Below, piece after piece: positions 1 to 11,815 of a stretch of DNA of 64,000 nucleotides (its first letter is position 1; each line of letters begins with the position of its first letter). Source of the stretch: Lucinisca nassula (taxonomy: Eukaryota > Mollusca > Bivalvia > Lucinida > Lucinidae). Made by a program: the position numbers and the translations under genes. Where the stretch lies: positions 80,641,817 to 80,705,816 of the forward strand of contig OY757026.1 in NCBI GenBank assembly GCA_963580285.1, written 5' to 3'. Under the pieces are notes generated by a model. The model searched no databases, was not told the origin of the DNA, and was given only the letters and a program-made list of their open reading frames with translations.

Positions 1-180
1 TTACAGCTTTACAGCACAATCTCAGGTTCAAAATACCATTATTTCTAATCTGTCACTACATGTTATATTACTATCATTGCAGTTTCTCATATGCAACCAC
101 ATTTTATATGACTTTCGCAACATATTCACTGCTATCACCATACACTAAATATCTATTACCACAGCTTCATAAGTGTCTCC

Positions 181-245
181 ACATAGTGTAGTGGTTTTGC
201 TACTCGTCTCATAAACCAGGGATCGCAGCTTATAAACGTGTCGCC
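181..245 (+). mobile_element. tRNA-head fragment of SINE B
   Basis: This stretch (TGTAGTGGTTTTGCTACTCG ... AACCAGGGATCGCAG) matches the tRNA-like head of the complete SINE B copies at 20,394 and 59,701 with several substitutions. It covers the box A region and stops before box B. It is a relic inside Sat1. Confidence 0.6.
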
Positions 246-2224
246 ACCGTTTCTGTCATCGAAATATCAACATAGGCTATATAGCTATTTACACAGTTTC
301 AGCGCTGTCGCCGCTTGTTATTTTGATAATCAGCACAGTTTCCATGACTATCACCACAGGTCACATGTGTAATATTACTTTCACAACAGTTTCACGGCTA
401 TAACCATAGGTAATAAATAACGACACTATCACAGCGCTCACGACAGATAACATGGCTATTATAGCAGCTCACAGTTATCCCCGAAGCTATATTGCTATCA
501 CAACAGTTTTGCTCTTTCACCACCCGTTATATGGTTATCAAGCCAATATCACAGCTAAAATCACACGGTTATTTAGATTTAAACACAGTCTCATACGTGG
601 CTTTCGCCACAGTATAACAACTATCACCACATGTTCATTAGGTTTCAGCACCTTTTTACAGCAGCTGTCACCATGGGGTTATTTAAATTTCATTACACTT
701 GGACCTTTACCATAGGTTGCGTCGCTATAACCACAAATTCGAAGCTATGACCACAGGTTATATGGATTTCAGCAGAGCTTCACAGCTGCCACCAAAGGTT
801 ATGTGGCTATCAGCGCAGTTTTACAGCGATCACCACATGTAATTTAGATTTTAGCACAGTTTCACAGCTATCATCACAGTTTCACAGTTATCACCGCAAA
901 ATATATAGATTTGTTTGTGTTTCTTTCCCTTAGGTGGCTCTAATGGGAGCTGTGTGTTAATTGTATCGATTCCCGGTCAATGGCTTCACTTCTATAAAGT
1001 ACATTTACATGGATGTCGCAGTCCATAAGTTTATTTGACTATCACCACAGTTTCATAGCTGTCGACGTAGGTTACGTTGGTATCACCACAGTGTTACATC
1101 TATCACTACATATTATTTAGATTTCATCATAGTTTGACAGCTGTCACCATTGGTTATGTGATAATCCAAGCAGTTCCACGGTTTATTAAGGTTTTAGCAC
1201 AGTTCCAAAGCTGACATCACAGGTTACATGGCCATCATCACAGTTTCACAGATATCACCACAGAATTTAAAGATTTCAGCACAGTTTCACAGCTGACACC
1301 AAATGCTTTTATAGATTTCAGCACAGTTTCAGAGCTGTTACCAAAGGTAACGCAATAATCAGCTCAGAGCAAAGCTTTCCTCACACGTTGTTGAGTTTTT
1401 AGCTCAGATTCATAGCTGTCATCACACGTTACGTGGGTGTCATCACCGTTTAACAACTATGACTACAGATTATATAGGTTTTAGCAGCACAGATTATATA
1501 GGTTTTAGCAGCACAATTTCACAGCTGTCACCACCGGTCACACCAATTCCACAGCTTTCCCCACAGATTATATAGATTTCAGCAGTTTCATAGCTGTCAC
1601 GTGTGCACAGGTAATGTGTATATCGCCAAAGCTTCACAGCTATTACCACGGGTTATTTATAAATTTCAGCGCAGTTCATAGCTGTCACTGCATGTTACGT
1701 GGCTATCACCACAGTTTAACACCTATCACCATAGGTTATCTCAATTTCAGCACAGTTTAACCTCATCATCACAGGTTATTTGGATTTCAGAACAGCTTCA
1801 CGGTAGTCACCACAGTTACGTGGCTATCGCGGCAGTTTTACAGCTTTCACCACATGTAATTTATATTTCAGCACAGTTTCACAGCTCCCACCACAAATGA
1901 TATTGATTTCAGCACACTTTCAAAGCTGTCACCACTCGCAAAGGTTATTTGTCTATAACAATAGTTTCACAGCTGTTGTCGCCATAGATTACATGACTTT
2001 TACGACAGGGTCACAGCTATCACCACAGGTAAATTATATTTCAGCACAGATTCACAGATGTAATCACCTCACAGTTTCACAGCTCCCATCATAGATAATA
2101 TAGATTTCAGTACACTTTCACAGCTTTCACAACTCTCAAAGTTTATTTGGCTATAACTATAGTTTCACAACTGTTGTCGCCACATATTATATGTTTTTTT
2201 TTGCGACAGTGTCACAGCTATCAC

Positions 2225-3135
2225 CACAGTGAAGAGCTTATTAGAGGAGAGCACCAAACCCCTCTATTAAATACATACGGACAGTTGTTTCCGTGGATTT
2301 GTATCTGCTTGTTTAAAATGCAGCCAGTTAACAGTTTCTGCCAAGGGCCATAAGTGTCAGATGCTGAAACCACAAAGTGTTTTATTACCCAGTAATCTGG
2401 AGTTTATATCACAGCCAGTGAATCAGACAATGTATTTGAAATGTATGGATGATCAGTTTATATAAAAGTGCTTTAGTGTTATGCAATTAATGGTCAGTTC
2501 TTCATTTATATATATGTGTTTTGTTTTGTTTTTCAAGGAATGAATCGTATTTTATTAAATGGACTGGCGGTAAGTTTTTACCTGATGCGACTTCAGTTTG
2601 AAGTAAACATTGATATATATAAGAGGGTATTTGATTATACGATTAAAGGATAATTAATTGAGGGATACTTTTCTCCATACTTGGATATTCATTATAATCG
2701 CGAAGGCGATTCTAAAGAGTGCAGGGGAAACAATGACAGTTATCCCTTTCAACAAATACTCAATGGAAAAAGGAAAATGTCCCTTGTAGGGACAATGTTC
2801 CAGATAAGGCCGGTTGCTTTAGTTAATTTTCAAAATGTTTTTACTCCTTAAGTTTTTTTTTTTGTTGCTGTTTTTTGGGCCAAGACATTTCAGCTTTTCC
2901 TTTAATTTTGACGACATCCTTAGCTATCAACAAGAATAAAGACTGTGTAAATTCAAGAAAGCATAGCCCATCTGCATCTCGGTTTCAAATGATAAAGCTC
3001 GTTAACAGAAATATGACTTCTGACATTAAAGTCTCACCACACTGTAATGATAACTAAAGATCATATTTGAACTTTTCTGTTTGAACCTAACCAATCAGAT
3101 CAGTTTTCCGGAAATGGCAGGCTGAAGAGTTAACA
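2225..3135. other. Non-satellite interval within Sat1, no gene seen
   Basis: Sat1 units stop near 2,225 and resume near 3,140. The interval is AT-rich with no long conserved frame and no similarity I recognise to other repeats here. It may be original flanking DNA or an old insertion. Confidence 0.6.
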
Positions 3136-3546
3136 GCTCTAGTATTATGTACCACTTGCCACATGCTATTTAGATTTCTGCATAGTTTCACAGCTGTCAC
3201 CACAGGCAACATAATAATCACTGCAGTTTCACAGCTGTCACCACAGGTTTAGTTTCAAGCATAGTTCCATAGCTGTCATCACAGGGTTCGTGGTCATCAC
3301 CACATTTTCACAGCTATCACCACATATTTTGGAGATTACAGCACAGTTTCACAACTGTCATCGCAGATTACGTGGCTATCACACCAGCTGCAGAGCTATA
3401 ACCACAGTTTCCCATTTATCACCACAGGTTATCTAGATTTCAGTACAGTTTCACAGCTCTAACGCCAGGTTATTTAGCACAGATCACAGCTGCCACCACT
3501 GATTACGTGACCATCGCCAGTTCCACAGTTTTTATTACAATATTTC

Positions 3547-3592
3547 AGAATCCTGATGCGATAATTGGTCGAAACTAGAAAGTTTGGCCAAA
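3547..3592 (+). pseudogene. Degenerate hammerhead ribozyme (copy C1)
   Basis: The motif CTGATGCG ... GGTCGAAAC keeps part of the hammerhead core, but the final A of CUGANGA is C and the stem I halves no longer pair fully. It forms the first half of a dimer with the copy 245 bp downstream. Self-cleavage is not expected. Confidence 0.55.
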
Positions 3593-3791
3593 ACATGTAC
3601 TATCCAGGCTTTTCAGTTCTGTTGTTTTGCTCTTCCAAATGATAAACCTTTCATAGAACATATTTGATGTGGCTATAGCAGGCGTTAATTGAGTGTGTGG
3701 CGGCCGTACACTTTCTCCCCGCCTTTCGTCAAAATGTAGTTTCTATTTTCTTGTCCTACGGGATCATTGGTGGAATTTTTAAAATATTTCA

Positions 3792-3837
3792 GTGCCACTG
3801 ATGAGACCTATTTGCCCGAAACTAGCTGTTCTGGCCC
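3792..3837 (+). ncRNA. Hammerhead ribozyme-like motif (copy A1)
   Basis: The core CTGATGA lies at 3,798-3,804 and GAAA at 3,818-3,821. The stem I strand GTGCCA pairs with TGGCCC apart from one mismatch. Stem II (GACC / GCCC) contains a mismatch and stem III ACUA/UGUU has one mismatch. The catalytic core bases are present, but activity is doubtful. Confidence 0.65.
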
Positions 3838-4643
3838 AGAAAACTTGTGCATTCCATGCTTTACGGATTAGTGTTTATTCCTTGCTTTCAAAGGATAACT
3901 CTTTTATGGAACATATTTCACAGTAACTTATTTTGAATTCAGCAGTTTCACTGCTGTCAACACAAGCTACGTGACTAGCACCACTATTTCACAGCTATCA
4001 TCACAGGTTATTTATAATTCAGCATCGCTTCATAGCTGTCACCATAGGTTAAATGGCCATCATCGCTGTTTCACAGATATCACCACAGGTCATTTAGTTT
4101 TCAGTATATTTTTATAGCTGTCACAACAGACAACTTGGCATCACAATAGGTAAATCGGCATCACCACGGTTTCACAGCTTTCTCAATATGTTATTTTGAT
4201 TTCAACACAGTTTTACAGCTTCACATCAGATAACATAGCTTCCACCACAGTTTCATAGCTGTCACCACAAAATTATACAGATTTCAGTACATTTCCACAG
4301 CTGTCACACATATACTTGGCTATCACCAAACTTTCGCAGGTATCACCACAGGTTATTCCGATTCCAGCACAGTTTCACAGCTGTCACCACAGGTTAAGTG
4401 GCTATCACCACAGTTTGCCATCAATCACCACGGACTTGTACGTGCCATGCTTTTATGCTCTGTTGTATATTCCTTGCTTACAAACTATAAACCTTTCATA
4501 GAACATATCTGATGTGAATATAGCTGGCGTTAAGGGAGTCTTTGGCTGCCGTAAAATGTCTCTTCGCCTTTCGTCATTATGTTGTCAATAATTTCTTGTC
4601 CTTCGCGATCATTGGTTTATTTTTGAGTTTTCAAAATATTTCA

Positions 4644-4689
4644 GGGTCAATGATGAGGCTGAATTGGCCAAAACCAGCTGCTCTGGTCC
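4644..4689 (+). pseudogene. Inactivated hammerhead (subtype B, copy B1)
   Basis: Reads GGGTCA A TGATGA GGCTGAATTGGCC AAAACC ... TGGTCC. The essential C3 of CUGAUGA is A, and the G of GAAA is also A. Stem I and stem II still pair. C3 pairs with G8 in active hammerheads, so this copy should not cleave. Confidence 0.75.
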
Positions 4690-5596
4690 AGAAAACTTGT
4701 GCACTCCATGGTTTTCTGATCTGCTGTTTATGCCTTGCTTCCAAAGGATAACTCCTTTATAGAACATATTTCACAGTAGGCTATTTGAATTCAGCAGTTT
4801 CACAGCTGTCACCACAAGCTACGTAACTAACACCCACTATCATAGCTATCACCACAGATATTCATAATTCTGCCTCATTTCACAGCTGCCACCATAGGTT
4901 AAATGGCTATCACCGCTTATTCGCAGATATCACCACAGGTTATTTAGTTTTGAGTATAGTTTTATAGCTGTCACAACAGACAACTCAGCATCACAACAGG
5001 AAACTCGGCATCAGAGCTTTCTCAATTTGTTATTTTGATTTCAGCACAGTTTTACAGCTTCACAACAGATAACATAGCTGTCAACATCGTTTCACAGCTA
5101 TCACCACAAATTATACAGATTTCAGCACAGTTTTACAGCTTCACAACAGATAACATAGCTGTCAACACAGTTTTACAGCTTCACATCAGATAACATAGCT
5201 GTCACCACAGTTTCACAGCTGTCACCACAATTTTATGCAGATTTCAGTACATTTTCACAGCTGTCACACAGATACTTGGCCATCACCAAACTTTGGCAGG
5301 TATCACCACAGGTTATTCAGATTTCAGCACAGTTTCACAGCTGTCACCACAGGTTAAGTGGCTATCCCCAAAGTTTGCCATCGATCACCACGGACTTGTA
5401 CATTCCATGCTTTTAGGCTCTGTTGAATATTCCCTGCTTCCAAATGATAAGCCTTTCATAGAACGTATTTGCTGTGACTATAGCTGGCGTTAATGGAGTG
5501 TGTGGCGGCCGTAAAATGTCTCTCTGCCTTTCGTCTCAATGTAGTTTAAATGTTCTTGTCCTTCGGGATCATTGCTGGACTTTTGAAAATATTGCA

Positions 5597-5642
5597 GGGC
5601 CACTGATGAGACCTATTTGGCCGAAACTAGCTGCTCTGGCCC
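5597..5642 (+). ncRNA. Hammerhead ribozyme-like motif (copy A2)
   Basis: GGGCCA, CTGATGA (5,603-5,609), GACC-TATTT-GGCC, GAAA, ACUA-GC-UGCU, then C and TGGCCC. Stem I is a perfect 6 bp and the core is intact. Stem II carries an A-C mismatch next to the closing pair and stem III one C-C mismatch. This is one of the best preserved copies inside Sat1. Confidence 0.75.
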
Positions 5643-6309
5643 AGAAAACTTGTGCACTCCATGCTTTACGGATCTGTTCTTTATTCCTTGCTTCCAAACG
5701 ATAACTCTTTCATGGAACATATTTCAAAGTAAGTTATTTTGAATCCAGCAGTTTCACTGCTGTCACCACAGGCTACGTGACTAGCACCACTGTTTCAAAG
5801 CTATCATCACAGGTTATTTATAATTCAGCATCAATTCATAGCTGTCACCATAGTTTAAATGGCCATCATCGCTGTTCCACAGATATCACCCCAGGTCATT
5901 TAGTTTTCAGTATAGTTTTATAGCTGTCACAACAGACAACTCGGCATCACAACAGGTAAATCGGCATCAACACAGTTTCGCAGCTTTCTCAATATGTTAT
6001 TTTGATTTCAACACAGTTTTACAGCTTCACATCAGATAACATAGCTTCCACCACAGTTTCATAGCTGTCACCACAAAATTATACAGATTTCAGTACATTT
6101 CCACAGCTGTCACACAGATACTTGGTTATCACCAAACTTTCGCAGGTATCACCACAGGTTATTCCGATTTCAGCACAGTTTCATAGCTGTCACCACAGGT
6201 TAAAGTCTTTCGCTGCCGTAAAATGTCTCCCGCCTTTCGTCATAATGATGTCTATAATTTCTTGTCCTTCGGGATCATTGGTTTATTGTGGAATTTTTAA
6301 AATATTTTA

Positions 6310-6355
6310 GGGCCAATGATGAGGCTGAATTGGCCGAAACCAGCTGCTCTGGTCC
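6310..6355 (+). pseudogene. Inactivated hammerhead (copy B2)
   Basis: GGGCCA A TGATGA GGCTGAATTGGCC GAAACC. It has the same C3-to-A change as the other subtype B copies. Stem II (GGCU/GGCC) is good and GAAA is intact. The shared lesion shows it was amplified after losing activity. Confidence 0.75.
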
Positions 6356-8225
6356 AGAAAACTTGTGCACTCCATGCTTTTCTGATCTGTTGTTTATGCC
6401 TTGCTTCCAAAGGATAATTCCTTTATAGAACATATTTCACAGTAGGCTATTTGAATTCAGCAGTTTCACAGCTGTCACCACAAGCTACGTAACTAACACC
6501 CACTATCATAGCTATCACCACAGATATTCATAATTCTGCCTCATTTCACAGCTGCCACCATAGGTTAAATGGCCATCACCGCTGTTTCACAGATATCACC
6601 ACAGGTTATTTAGTTTTCAGTATAGTTTTGTAGCTGTCACAACAGACAACTCAGCATCACAACAGGAAACACGGCATCAGAGCTTTCTCAATGTGTTATT
6701 TTGATTTCAGCAAAGTTTTACAGCTTCAAAACAGATAACATAGCTGTCAACATAGTGTCACAGCTATCACCACAAAGTATACAGATTTCAGCACAGTTTT
6801 ACAGCTTCACAACAGATAACATAGCCGTCAACACAGTTTTACAGCTTCACATCAGATAACATAGCTGTCACCACAGTTTAACAGCTGTCACCACAAATTA
6901 TACAGATTTCAGTACATTTTCACAGCTGTCACACAGATTCTTGGCCATCACCAAACTTTGGCAGGTATCACCACAGGTTATTCAGATTTCAGCACAGTTT
7001 CACAGCTGTCACCACAGGTTAAGTGGCTATCCCAACAGTTTGCCATCAATCACCACGGACTTGTACATTCCATACTTTTAGGCTCTGTTGTATATTCCCT
7101 GCTTCCAAATGATAAGCCTTTCATAGAACATATTTGCTGTGACTATAGCTGTCGTTAATGGGGTGTGTGGCGGCCGTAAACATGACCACAGGCTATTTAT
7201 AATTCAGCATCGCTTCATAGCTGTCACCATAGGTTAAATGGCCATCATCGCTGTTTCACAGATATCACCACAGGTCATTTAGTTTTCAGTATAGTTTTAT
7301 AGCTGTCACAACAGACAACTCGGTATCACAACAGGTAAATCGGCATCACCACAGTCTCACAGCTTTCTCAATATGTTATTTTGATTTCAACACAGTTTTA
7401 CAGCTTCACATCAGATAACATAGCTTCCACCACTGTTTCACAGCTGTCACCACAAATTATACAGATTCCAGTATATTTCCACAGCTGTCACACAGATACT
7501 TGGTTATCACCAAACTTTCGCAGGTATCACCACAGGTTGTTCCGATTCCAGCACAGTTTCACAGCTGTCACCACAAGCTACGTAACTAACACCCACTATC
7601 ATAGCTATCACCACAGGTATTCATAACTCTGCCTCATTTCACAGCTGTCACCATAGGTTGAATGGCCATTACCGCTGTTTCACAGATATCACCACAGGTT
7701 ATTTAGTTTTCAGTATAGTTTTATAGCTGTCACAACAGGCAACTCAGCATCACAACAGGAAACTCGGTATCACAGCTTTCTCGATGTGTTATTTTGATTT
7801 CAGCACAGTTTTACAACAGATAACACAGCTGTCAACATAGTTTCACAGCTGTCACCACAAATTATACAGATTTCAGTACATTTTCACAGCTGTCACACAG
7901 ATACTTGGCTATCACCAAACTTTGGCAGGTATCTCCACAGGTTATTCAGATTTCAGCACAGTTTCACAGCTGTCACCACAGGATAAGGGGCTATCCCCAC
8001 GGTTTGCCATCAATCACCACGGACTTGTACATTCCATGCGTTTAGGCTGTGTTGTATATTCCTTGCTTCCAAATGATAAGCCTTTCATAGAACATATTTG
8101 CTGTGACTATAGCTGGCGTTAATGGTGTGTGTGGCGGCCGTAAACTGTCTCCCCGCCTTTCGTCACAATGTAGATTATATTTTCTTGTCCTTCGGGTTCA
8201 TTGGTGGAATTTTTAAAATATTTCA

Positions 8226-8271
8226 GGCCCACTGATGAGACCTATTTGGCCGAAACTAGCTGCTCTGGCCC
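8226..8271 (+). ncRNA. Hammerhead ribozyme-like motif (copy A3)
   Basis: The core CTGATGA starts at 8,232, followed by GACC-TATTT-GGCC and GAAAC. One base is missing from the upstream G-run, so stem I is shifted and pairs only partly with TGGCCC. It is the duplicate of copy A1, ~4.43 kb away. Confidence 0.6.
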
Positions 8272-9077
8272 AGAAAACTTGTGCACTACATGCTTTACGG
8301 ATCTGTTGTTTATTCCTTGCTTCCAAATGATAACTCTTTTATGGAACATATTTCGCAGTAAGTTATTTTGAATTCAGCAGTTTCACTGCTGTCACCACAG
8401 GCTACGTGACTAGCACCACTGTTTCACAGCTATCATCACAGGTTATTCATAATTCAGCATCACTTCATAGCTGTCACCATAGGTTAAATGGCCATCATCG
8501 CTGTTTCACAGATATCACCACAGGTCATTTAGTTTTCAGTATAGTTTTATAGCTGTCACAACAGACAACTCGGCATCACAACAGGTAAATCGGCACCACC
8601 ACAGTTTCGCAGCTTTCTCAATATGTTATTTTGATTTCAACACAGTTTTACAAATTCACATCAGATAACATAGCTTCCGCCACAGTTTCACAGCTGTCAC
8701 CACAAATCATACAGATTTCAGTTCATTTCCACAGCTGTCACGCAGATACTTGGTTATCACCAAACTTTCGCAGGTATCACCACAGGTTATTCCGATTTCA
8801 GCACAGTTTCACAGCTGTCACCACAGGTTAAGTGGCTATCACCACAGTTTGCCATCAATCACCACGGACTTGTACATTCCATTCTTTTAGGCTCTGTTGT
8901 ATATTCCTTGCTTACAAACGATACACCTTTCATAGAACATATTTGATGTGAATATAGCTGGCGTTAAGGGAGTCTTTGGCTGCCATAAAATGTTCTCCGC
9001 CTTTCGTCACAATGTTGTCTTTTAATTTTTTGTCCTTCGGGATCATTGGTTTATTGTGGAATTTTTAAAATATTTTA

Positions 9078-9123
9078 GGGCCAATGATGAGGCTGAATTG
9101 GCCGAAACCAGCTGCTCTGGTCC
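9078..9123 (+). pseudogene. Inactivated hammerhead (copy B3)
   Basis: Subtype B with the C3-to-A change at 9,084 and otherwise intact GGCTGAATTGGCC and GAAA. It is the duplicate of B1, 4,434 bp downstream. Confidence 0.75.
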
Positions 9124-10029
9124 AGAAAACTCGTGCACTCCTTGCTTTTCTGATCTGTTGTTTATGCCTTGCTTCCAAAGGATAACTCCTTTATAGAACA
9201 TATTTCACAGTAGGCTATTTGAATTCAGCAGTTTCACAGCTGTCACCACAAGCTAGGTAACTAACACCCACTATCATAGCTATCACCACAGGTATTCATA
9301 ATTCTGACTCATTTCACAGCTGTCACCACAGGTTAAATGGCCATCACCGATGTTTCACAGATATCACCACAGGTTATTTAGTTTTCAGTATAGTTTTATA
9401 GCTGTCACAACAGACAACTCAGCATAACAACAGGAAACTCGGTATCACAGCTTTCCAAATGTGTTATTTTGATTTCAGCACAGTTTTACTGCTTCAAAAC
9501 AGATAACATAGCTGTCAACATGGTTTCACAGCTATCACCACAAATTATACAGATTTCAGCACAGTTTTACATCATCCCAACATATAACATAGCTGTCAAC
9601 ACAGTTCTACAGCTTCACATCAGATAACATAGCTGTCACCACAGTTTCACAGCTGTCACCACAAATTATACAGATTTCGGTACATTTTCACAGCTGTCAC
9701 ACAGATACTTGGCTACCACAAAACTTTGGCAGGTATCACCACAGGTTATTTAGATTTCTGCACAGTTTCACAGCTGTCACCACAGGTTAAGTGGCTATCC
9801 CCACAGTGTGCCATCAATCACCACGGACTTGTACATTCCATGCTTTTAGGCTCTGTTGTATATTCCCTGCTTCCAAATGATAAGCTTTTCATAGAACATA
9901 TTTGCTGTGACTATAGCTGGCGTTAATTGAGTGTGTGGCTGCCGTAAACTGTCTCCCCGCCTTTCGTCACAATGTAGTTTATATTTTCTTGTCCTTCGGG
10001 ATAATTGATGGAATTTTGAAAATATTTCA

Positions 10030-10075
10030 GGGCCACTGATGAGACCTATTTGGCCGAAACTAGCAGCTCTGGCCC
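10030..10075 (+). ncRNA. Hammerhead ribozyme-like motif (copy A4)
   Basis: GGGCCA, CTGATGA at 10,036, GAAA and a perfect stem I with TGGCCC. Stem III reads ACUAGCAGCU and is further weakened relative to A2. It is the duplicate of A2. Confidence 0.7.
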
Positions 10076-10791
10076 AGAAAACTTGTGCACTCCATGCTTT
10101 ACGGATCTGTTGTTTATTCCTTGCTTCCAAATGATAACTCTTTTATGGAACATATTTCACAGTAAGTTATTTTGAATTCAGCAGTCTTACTGCTGTCACC
10201 ACAGGCTACGTGACTAGCACCACTGTTTCACAGCTACCATCACAGGTTATTTATAATTCAGCATCGCTTCATAGCTGTCACCATAGGTTAAATGGCCATC
10301 ATCGCTGTTTCACAGATATCACCACAGGTCATTTAGTTTTCAGAATAGTTTTATAGCTGTCACAGCAGACAACTCGGCATCCACCACAGTTTCACAGCTG
10401 TCACCACAAATTATACAGATTTCAGTACATTTCCACAGCTGTCATACAGATACTTGGTTATCACCAAACGTTCGCAGGAATCACCAAAGGTTATTCAGAT
10501 TTCAGCACAGTTTCACAGCTGTCACCACAGGTTAAGTGGCTATCACCAAAGTTTGCCATCAATCACCACGGACGTGTACATTCCATGCTTTTAGGCTCTG
10601 TTGTATATTCCTTGCTAACAAATGATAAACCTTACATAGAACATATTTGATGTGAATATAGCTAGCGTTAAGGTAGTCTTTGGCTGCCGTAAAATGTCTC
10701 TCTGCCTTTCGTCATTATGTTGTCTATAATCTCTTGTCCTTCGGGATCATTGGTTTATTGTGGAATTTTTAAAATATTTCAGGGTCAATGA

Positions 10792-10836
10792 TGGGCTGAA
10801 TTGGCCGAAACCAGCTGCTCTGGTCCAGAAAACTTG
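10792..10836 (+). pseudogene. Inactivated hammerhead (copy B4)
   Basis: Subtype B with C3-to-A plus a one-base loss in the core (TGATGGGCTG instead of TGATGAGGCTG). Confidence 0.7.
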
Positions 10837-11551
10837 TGCACTCCATGCTTTTCTGATCTGTTGTTTATGCCTTGCTTCCAAAGAGTAACTCTTTTATAGG
10901 ACATATTTCACAGTAGGCTATTTGAATTCAGCAGTTTCACAGCTTTCACCACAAGCTACGTTACTAACACCCACTATCATAGCTATCACCACAGGTATTC
11001 ATAGTTCTGCATCATTTCACAGCTGTCACCACAGGTTAAATGGCCATCATCGCTGTTTCACAGATATCACCACAGGTTATTTAGTTTTCAGTATAGTTTT
11101 ATAACTCTCACAACAGAGAACTCAGCATCACAACAGGAAACTCGGTATCACAGCTTTCTCAATGTGTTATTTTGATTTCAGCACAGTTTTACAGCTGCAC
11201 AACAGATAACATAGCTGTCAACATAGTTTCACAGCTATTACCATAAATTATACAGATTTCAGTACAATTTCACAGCTGTCATACAGATACTTGGCTATCA
11301 CCAAACTTTCGCAGGTATCACCTCAGGTTATTCAGATCTCAGCACAGTTTCACAGCAGTTACCACAGGTTAATATGTGGCTATCACCACAGTTTGCCATC
11401 AATCACCACGGGCTATTTAGATTTCAATACAGTTTCACAGCTGTCACCCTAGATTATTTAGATTTTAGCACAGGTCAAAACTGTCACCACTGGTCGCCTG
11501 GCCATCGCAACTGTTTCACATTTTTTTTTTGTTTGTTTTTTGTACTATTTC

Positions 11552-11597
11552 AGGGTCCTGATGAGGGTCATTGGACGAAACAAGTTAGTTTGGCCAA
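11552..11597 (+). pseudogene. Degenerate hammerhead (copy C2)
   Basis: GGGTC CTGATGA GGGTCATTGGAC GAAACAAGTTAGTTTGGCC. The core is intact, but the stem pairings are poor. It forms a dimer with copy A5 218 bp downstream. It resembles copy C1 in its GTC/GGAC segment and flanking CATGTAT/CATGTAC stretch. Confidence 0.55.
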
Positions 11598-11769
11598 GGA
11601 ATACATGTATACTTTATGCATTTCATAGAACATATTTGATGTGACTATAGCTGGCATTAAGGGAGTGTGTGGTGGCCGTAAAATGTATCCCCGCCTTTCG
11701 TCATAGGTAGTTTATATGTTCTTCTCCTTCGGGATCATTGGTGTATTGTGGAATTTTGAAATTATTTCA

Positions 11770-11815
11770 GGGCCACTGATGAGGCCTAATTGGCCGAAAC
11801 TAGCTGTTCTGGGCC
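11770..11815 (+). ncRNA. Hammerhead ribozyme-like motif (copy A5)
   Basis: GGGCCA, CTGATGA at 11,776, a perfect stem II (GGCC-TAATT-GGCC) and GAAA. Stem III ACUA-GC-UGUU has one mismatch. The 3' stem I strand is TGGGCC rather than TGGCCC, which costs pairs at its distal end. Confidence 0.7.
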
